Of a DNA stretch of 44,816 nt, positions 41,448 through 44,816 are shown in pieces (the first letter of the stretch is position 1; each line of letters starts with the position of its first letter). Under the pieces are notes generated by a model. The model was given only the letters and a program-made list of their open reading frames with translations, was not told where the DNA came from and did not search any database. Source of the DNA: Bacteroides sp. GTDB taxonomy: Bacteria > Bacteroidota > Bacteroidia > Bacteroidales > Bacteroidaceae. The position numbers and the translations under genes were made by a program. Location: NCBI RefSeq assembly GCF_029057325.1, contig NZ_JAICZW010000136.1:1-44816 (forward strand). Direction: 5' to 3'.

Positions 41448-42530
41448 ATGAAAATACTAGCCATAAACCCCGGTTCCACTTCGACTAAGATAGCTACTTA
41501 TGAAAATGAGACTCCCCGTCTGGTGCTCAACATCCGCCATTCGGTGGAGGAGCTTTCTGATTTTCCCCGTATCATCGACCAGTTCGAGTTTCGCAAGAGC
41601 TTGGTGCTGGAGGCGTTGGAGAAGAATGGGATTCCTTTTGAGTTCGATGCCATCGTGGGACGGGGAGGACTACTGAAGCCCATTCCCGGCGGTGTCTATG
41701 AGGTGAACGACGCGATGCTGGATGACATCGCCCACGCCATGCGCAGTCATGCCTGCAACTTAGGCTGCCTCATTGCTTCCGAACTCGCCGCGTTGCTTCC
41801 CGGTTGCCGGGCGTTCATCGCCGACCCGGGCGTGGTGGACGAGCTGGACGAAATATCGCGCATCACCGGTTCGCCTTTGATGCCTCGCATCACCATCTGG
41901 CACGCTCTGAACCAACGTGCCATTGCCCGTCGCTATGCTGCCGAACGCACGGTGGCGAATCCCGAACACCCCGTGCGCTACGAAGACCTGAACCTGATTA
42001 TCTGCCATCTGGGCGGTGGTATTTCGGTAGGTACGCACTGCAAAGGCCGTGCCATCGATGTGAACAACGCATTGGACGGTGAGGGCCCTTTCTCGCCGGA
42101 ACGGGCGGGAACCCTGCCTGCCGGGCAACTGATAGACCTTTGCAGCTCAGGTCGCTACACCAAAGAGGAGTTGAAGAAACGCATTTCCGGTCGTGCCGGT
42201 CTGGCCGCCCACTTGGGAACCACAGACGTGTCTGCCATTGTGAAGCGCATTGAAGCGGGCGACGAACATGCTGAATTGGTGCTGAACGCCCTGATTTATC
42301 AGGTAGCCAAGAGCATAGGAGCAGCATCCGTGGTGCTCTACGGAAAGATAGACGCCATCCTGCTGACAGGCGGCATGGCACATTCGGAGTACATCACTTC
42401 CCGTTTGCGGGAGCGTGTCTCGTTCCTTGCTCCTGTCTATGTCTATCCCGGTGAGGATGAGTTGGAGGCGTTGGTGCAGAATGCGCTGGGCGCTTTGCGG
42501 GGAGAGTTGCCGGTACAGGTTTATCAATGA
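41448..42530 (+). CDS. buk: Butyrate kinase
   Basis: 360 residues, ASKHA-fold acyl kinase. It makes ATP from butyryl phosphate (or a branched-chain acyl phosphate) supplied by the upstream ptb product. The N-terminal phosphate-binding loop is INPGSTSTK at 6-14. Further motifs are GRGGLLKPIPGG near 71-82, the PLMPRITIWHALNQ stretch, ICHLGGGISVGTH (adenosine/phosphate site) and ILLTGGMAHS near the C-terminus. It lies 72 nt after ptb. The intervening region is a heptamer repeat array instead of a recognisable Shine-Dalgarno sequence, which is odd for the second gene of a metabolic operon. Confidence 0.95.
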   Translation: MKILAINPGSTSTKIATYENETPRLVLNIRHSVEELSDFPRIIDQFEFRKSLVLEALEKNGIPFEFDAIVGRGGLLKPIPGGVYEVNDAMLDDIAHAMRSHACNLGCLIASELAALLPGCRAFIADPGVVDELDEISRITGSPLMPRITIWHALNQRAIARRYAAERTVANPEHPVRYEDLNLIICHLGGGISVGTHCKGRAIDVNNALDGEGPFSPERAGTLPAGQLIDLCSSGRYTKEELKKRISGRAGLAAHLGTTDVSAIVKRIEAGDEHAELVLNALIYQVAKSIGAASVVLYGKIDAILLTGGMAHSEYITSRLRERVSFLAPVYVYPGEDELEALVQNALGALRGELPVQVYQ

Positions 42531-42803
42531 AAGTATGGTCGGAATAGAGTTTGTCAAGACAACCAAATTGCGGCAACTTATTGCTCCTTATTTTGGATGG
42601 ACCTCATTCGCATGCCAATAATCGGAATCACGGTTGCACAGGTTGCAGTTCTGCGTTGATGATGAATACGTTATACATGTCACGATAGGTGAATAGTTCC
42701 GAAAAAATAGCGAATGCTGGAAGTGGCAGAGTGGAAAAAAGATAAAAGCCCGATGGAACAACTCCACCGGGCTTTCTTCATTCTTTATGTGAGATAGAAA
42801 GAA
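42531..42803. other. Convergent gap between buk and pnp
   Basis: 273 nt without a gene. The only recognisable feature is the pnp terminator at its right end. No separate terminator for buk was seen, though the pnp hairpin may serve both. Confidence 0.5.
42739..42775 (-). terminator. Rho-independent terminator of pnp
   Basis: On the minus strand the stem AAAGCCCGGTGGA pairs with TCCATCGGGCTTT through one G-U wobble, with a 5-nt loop, and is followed by a TTTT-containing tract. On the plus strand the wobble becomes an A-C mismatch, so it is designed for pnp, 29 nt after its stop. Confidence 0.85.
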
Positions 42804-44816
42804 TTATTGTTGTCTTCTTTCGGGACGCTCTCTTCTTTCGGGGCGTTCGGCTCTTTCTGGTTTCGGAAGCAATACCTTGTGCGAAAGTTTGAACTTACCG
42901 GTCTTCGGGTCGATGTCAAGCAACTTCACGTCGATTTCGTCACCTTCCTTGATGCCGGCTTCTTCTACAGTCTCCAGACGTTTCCAGTCGATTTCGGAGA
43001 TGTGGAGCAAGCCGTCCTTGCCCGGCAGGAACTCAACGAATGCACCGTAAGGCATGATGGAACGAACCTTACCCTTGTAAACCTCGCCCACTTCGGGAAC
43101 GGCTACAATGGCCTTGATCAAGCGCATGGCATCATCGATGCTCTGCTTGTTCGTGCCGGCAATCTCGATGCGGCCCACGTTGTCAATCTCTTCAATCGTG
43201 ATGGTGGCGCCGGTCTCTTCCTGCATACCCTGGATAATTTTTCCGCCCGGGCCGATGACAGCGCCGATGAATTCTTTCGGAATGGTCATCGTCTCGATAC
43301 GCGGAGCGTGCGGCTTCAGGTCTTCACGAGGCTCTGCGATGCACTCGGTCAGTTTGCCCAAGATGTATTCGCGGCCTTCTTTGGCTTGCAGCAATGCTTT
43401 CTCCAAGATTTCATAGGAAAGTCCGTCCACCTTGATATCCATCTGGGTGGCAGTGATACCGTCTTTCGTACCTGTTACCTTGAAGTCCATATCGCCCAAG
43501 TGGTCCTCATCGCCGAGGATATCGGACAATACGGCGTATTTGTCCTCGCCGGCGTTCTTAATCAATCCCATGGCGATACCTGATACCGGCTTCTTGATTT
43601 TCACACCGGCATCCATCAGTGCCAATGTTCCGGCACATACGGTAGCCATGGAAGAAGAACCGTTGGATTCGAGGATGTCGGACATCACACGTATCACGTA
43701 AGGATAATCTGCGGGAATCTGGCCTTTCAATGCACGCCAAGCCAAGTGACCGTGACCGATTTCACGACGGCCTACACCGCGCTGTGCTTTTGCTTCGCCC
43801 GTAGAGAACGGGGGGAAGTTGTAGTGCAACAGGAAACGCTCTTTTCCGTGAGTCAGTACGTCGTCCACAATCTTCTCATCCAGCTTCGTGCCCAACGTGA
43901 CGGTTGACAAGGATTGAGTTTCGCCACGTGTGAAGATGGCGGATCCGTGAGGACCGGGCAGGTAGCCTGCTTCGCACCAGATAGGACGGATTTCGGTGGT
44001 CTTACGTCCGTCGAGACGCTTGCCTTCGTCCAGGATGGAGCGGCGCATCGCTTCTTTTTCCACATCGTGGTAGTAGCGGTCAATCAGCGGAGCCTTCTCT
44101 TCCAGCTCTTCTTCGGTGAATTGAGCTTTGAACTCTTCGCGGATAGCGTCGAAAGCAGCCATGCGCTCGTGCTTGTTGTTGTTGCCCGAAGCTGCGATGG
44201 CGTATGCCTTATCGTAGCAGGCATCGTGAACGGCCTGGCGAAGCTCTTCGTCGTTCACTTCGTGGCAATATTCGCGTTTCACGGTAGAACCAACCTCTTC
44301 GGCAAGTTCCATCTGTGCCTTGCAGTGAACTTTGATGGCTTCGTGTGCGGCCTTCATCGCTTCCAGCAGGTCTTGTTCGGAAACCTCGCTCATTTCGCCT
44401 TCCACCATCATGATGTTCTCGTATGTAGCGCCTACCATGAGGTCCATGTCTGCCTTCTCCAGTTGTTCGAAGGTGGGGTTGATGACGAATTGTCCGTCGA
44501 TGCGTGCTACGCGTACTTCGGAGATAGGTCCGTTGAAGGGGATATCTGAAACTGCCAGTGCGGCGGAAGCTGCAAGTCCTGCCAAAGCATCGGGCATGTC
44601 AACGCCGTCAGCCGAGAAAAGGATGATGTTTACATATACCTCTGCGTGGAAATTGTCGGGGAATAGGGGGCGGAGAGCACGGTCCACCAGGCGGCAAGTC
44701 AGGATTTCGTAGTCAGATGCGCGTCCTTCGCGTTTGGTAAAACCGCCGGGAAAACGTCCGAATGCGGAGAATTTTTCTTTGTACTCTACCTGTAGCGGCA
44801 TGAAATCTGTTCCGGG
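42804..44816 (-). CDS. pnp: Polynucleotide phosphorylase, 5' end outside window
   Basis: 670 visible codons. The frame is open to the right edge, where residues PGTDF precede [11 protein letters not shown], as in the interior of PNPase; about 55-60 N-terminal residues are therefore missing. PNPase degrades RNA from the 3' end with phosphate. Visible domains are the rest of the first RNase PH domain ([17 protein letters not shown]), the helical linker, the second RNase PH domain ([30 protein letters not shown]), a KH domain with the GPGGK loop ([13 protein letters not shown]) and an S1 domain ([18 protein letters not shown]). The C-terminal tail is Arg/Glu/Pro-rich ([14 protein letters not shown]) and probably adds RNA or protein contacts. 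Confidence 0.97.
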   Translation of the reverse strand, partial: PGTDFMPLQVEYKEKFSAFGRFPGGFTKREGRASDYEILTCRLVDRALRPLFPDNFHAEVYVNIILFSADGVDMPDALAGLAASAALAVSDIPFNGPISEVRVARIDGQFVINPTFEQLEKADMDLMVGATYENIMMVEGEMSEVSEQDLLEAMKAAHEAIKVHCKAQMELAEEVGSTVKREYCHEVNDEELRQAVHDACYDKAYAIAASGNNNKHERMAAFDAIREEFKAQFTEEELEEKAPLIDRYYHDVEKEAMRRSILDEGKRLDGRKTTEIRPIWCEAGYLPGPHGSAIFTRGETQSLSTVTLGTKLDEKIVDDVLTHGKERFLLHYNFPPFSTGEAKAQRGVGRREIGHGHLAWRALKGQIPADYPYVIRVMSDILESNGSSSMATVCAGTLALMDAGVKIKKPVSGIAMGLIKNAGEDKYAVLSDILGDEDHLGDMDFKVTGTKDGITATQMDIKVDGLSYEILEKALLQAKEGREYILGKLTECIAEPREDLKPHAPRIETMTIPKEFIGAVIGPGGKIIQGMQEETGATITIEEIDNVGRIEIAGTNKQSIDDAMRLIKAIVAVPEVGEVYKGKVRSIMPYGAFVEFLPGKDGLLHISEIDWKRLETVEEAGIKEGDEIDVKLLDIDPKTGKFKLSHKVLLPKPERAERPERRERPERRQQ

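Overview
The window looks like chromosomal DNA of a gut Bacteroides species. The evidence is the Bacteroidetes promoter form (TTTG, about 20 nt, TAnnTTTG, best seen before argS), exported proteins that start with Gln after signal peptidase cleavage, outer-membrane barrels with carboxypeptidase-like N-terminal domains, a Ser-type sulfatase, a ptb-buk pair and typical Bacteroides intergenic palindromes. The exact species cannot be read from the sequence. No rRNA, tRNA, CRISPR array, transposase or prophage gene was seen.

Left part (199-8851). A histidine kinase and an NtrC-type sigma-54 activator are transcribed leftwards. Divergent from them is a four-gene export operon: TolC-like channel, HlyD-like adaptor, FtsX/MacB-type permease and LolD-type ATPase. 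Between the two lies a good -24/-12 promoter with an array of ATGGAC/GTCCAT half-sites upstream, so the two-component system probably drives the exporter. A strong two-way terminator separates this from a convergent sulfatase gene (8948-10528) and divergent argS (10838-12655).

Centre (12811-24789), all on the minus strand: a ribosomal-peptide (RiPP) system that is the highlight of the window. In transcription order: a membrane-anchored TPR/LuxR-like regulator; a promoter region with four GTGCGGTT-type repeats; a small secreted DUF3244-like protein; a glycosyltransferase that resembles eukaryotic polypeptide GalNAc-transferases; an 87-residue precursor with a canonical double-glycine leader and a Cys-Gly repeat core (11 Cys, 10-residue period); a hairpin; a radical SAM/SPASM maturase with a PqqD-like N-terminus; two tandem outer-membrane barrel proteins; a C39-peptidase ABC exporter; and a 63-residue membrane protein resembling only the N-terminus of an HlyD adaptor. 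The spacing suggests one operon of about 10 kb. The simplest model is that the precursor is modified by the radical SAM enzyme (probably at Cys) and by the glycosyltransferase, cleaved at GG and exported by the C39 transporter, and handled at the outer membrane by the two barrels.

Right part (25458-44816). Two tandem AAA-ATPase-like/PD-(D/E)XK proteins follow a 668-bp gene-free stretch that contains a 22-bp repeat array. Then come mostly housekeeping genes: topA, an outer-membrane barrel with a 1014-residue TPR partner, a zinc-ribbon NUDIX hydrolase, a ComF-type protein, sufE, a glutaminyl cyclase-like M28 lipoprotein overlapping an LD-carboxypeptidase, ptb-buk, and the 3' part of pnp, which runs off the right edge. 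All calls come from reading motifs and translated sequence; no database search was run.
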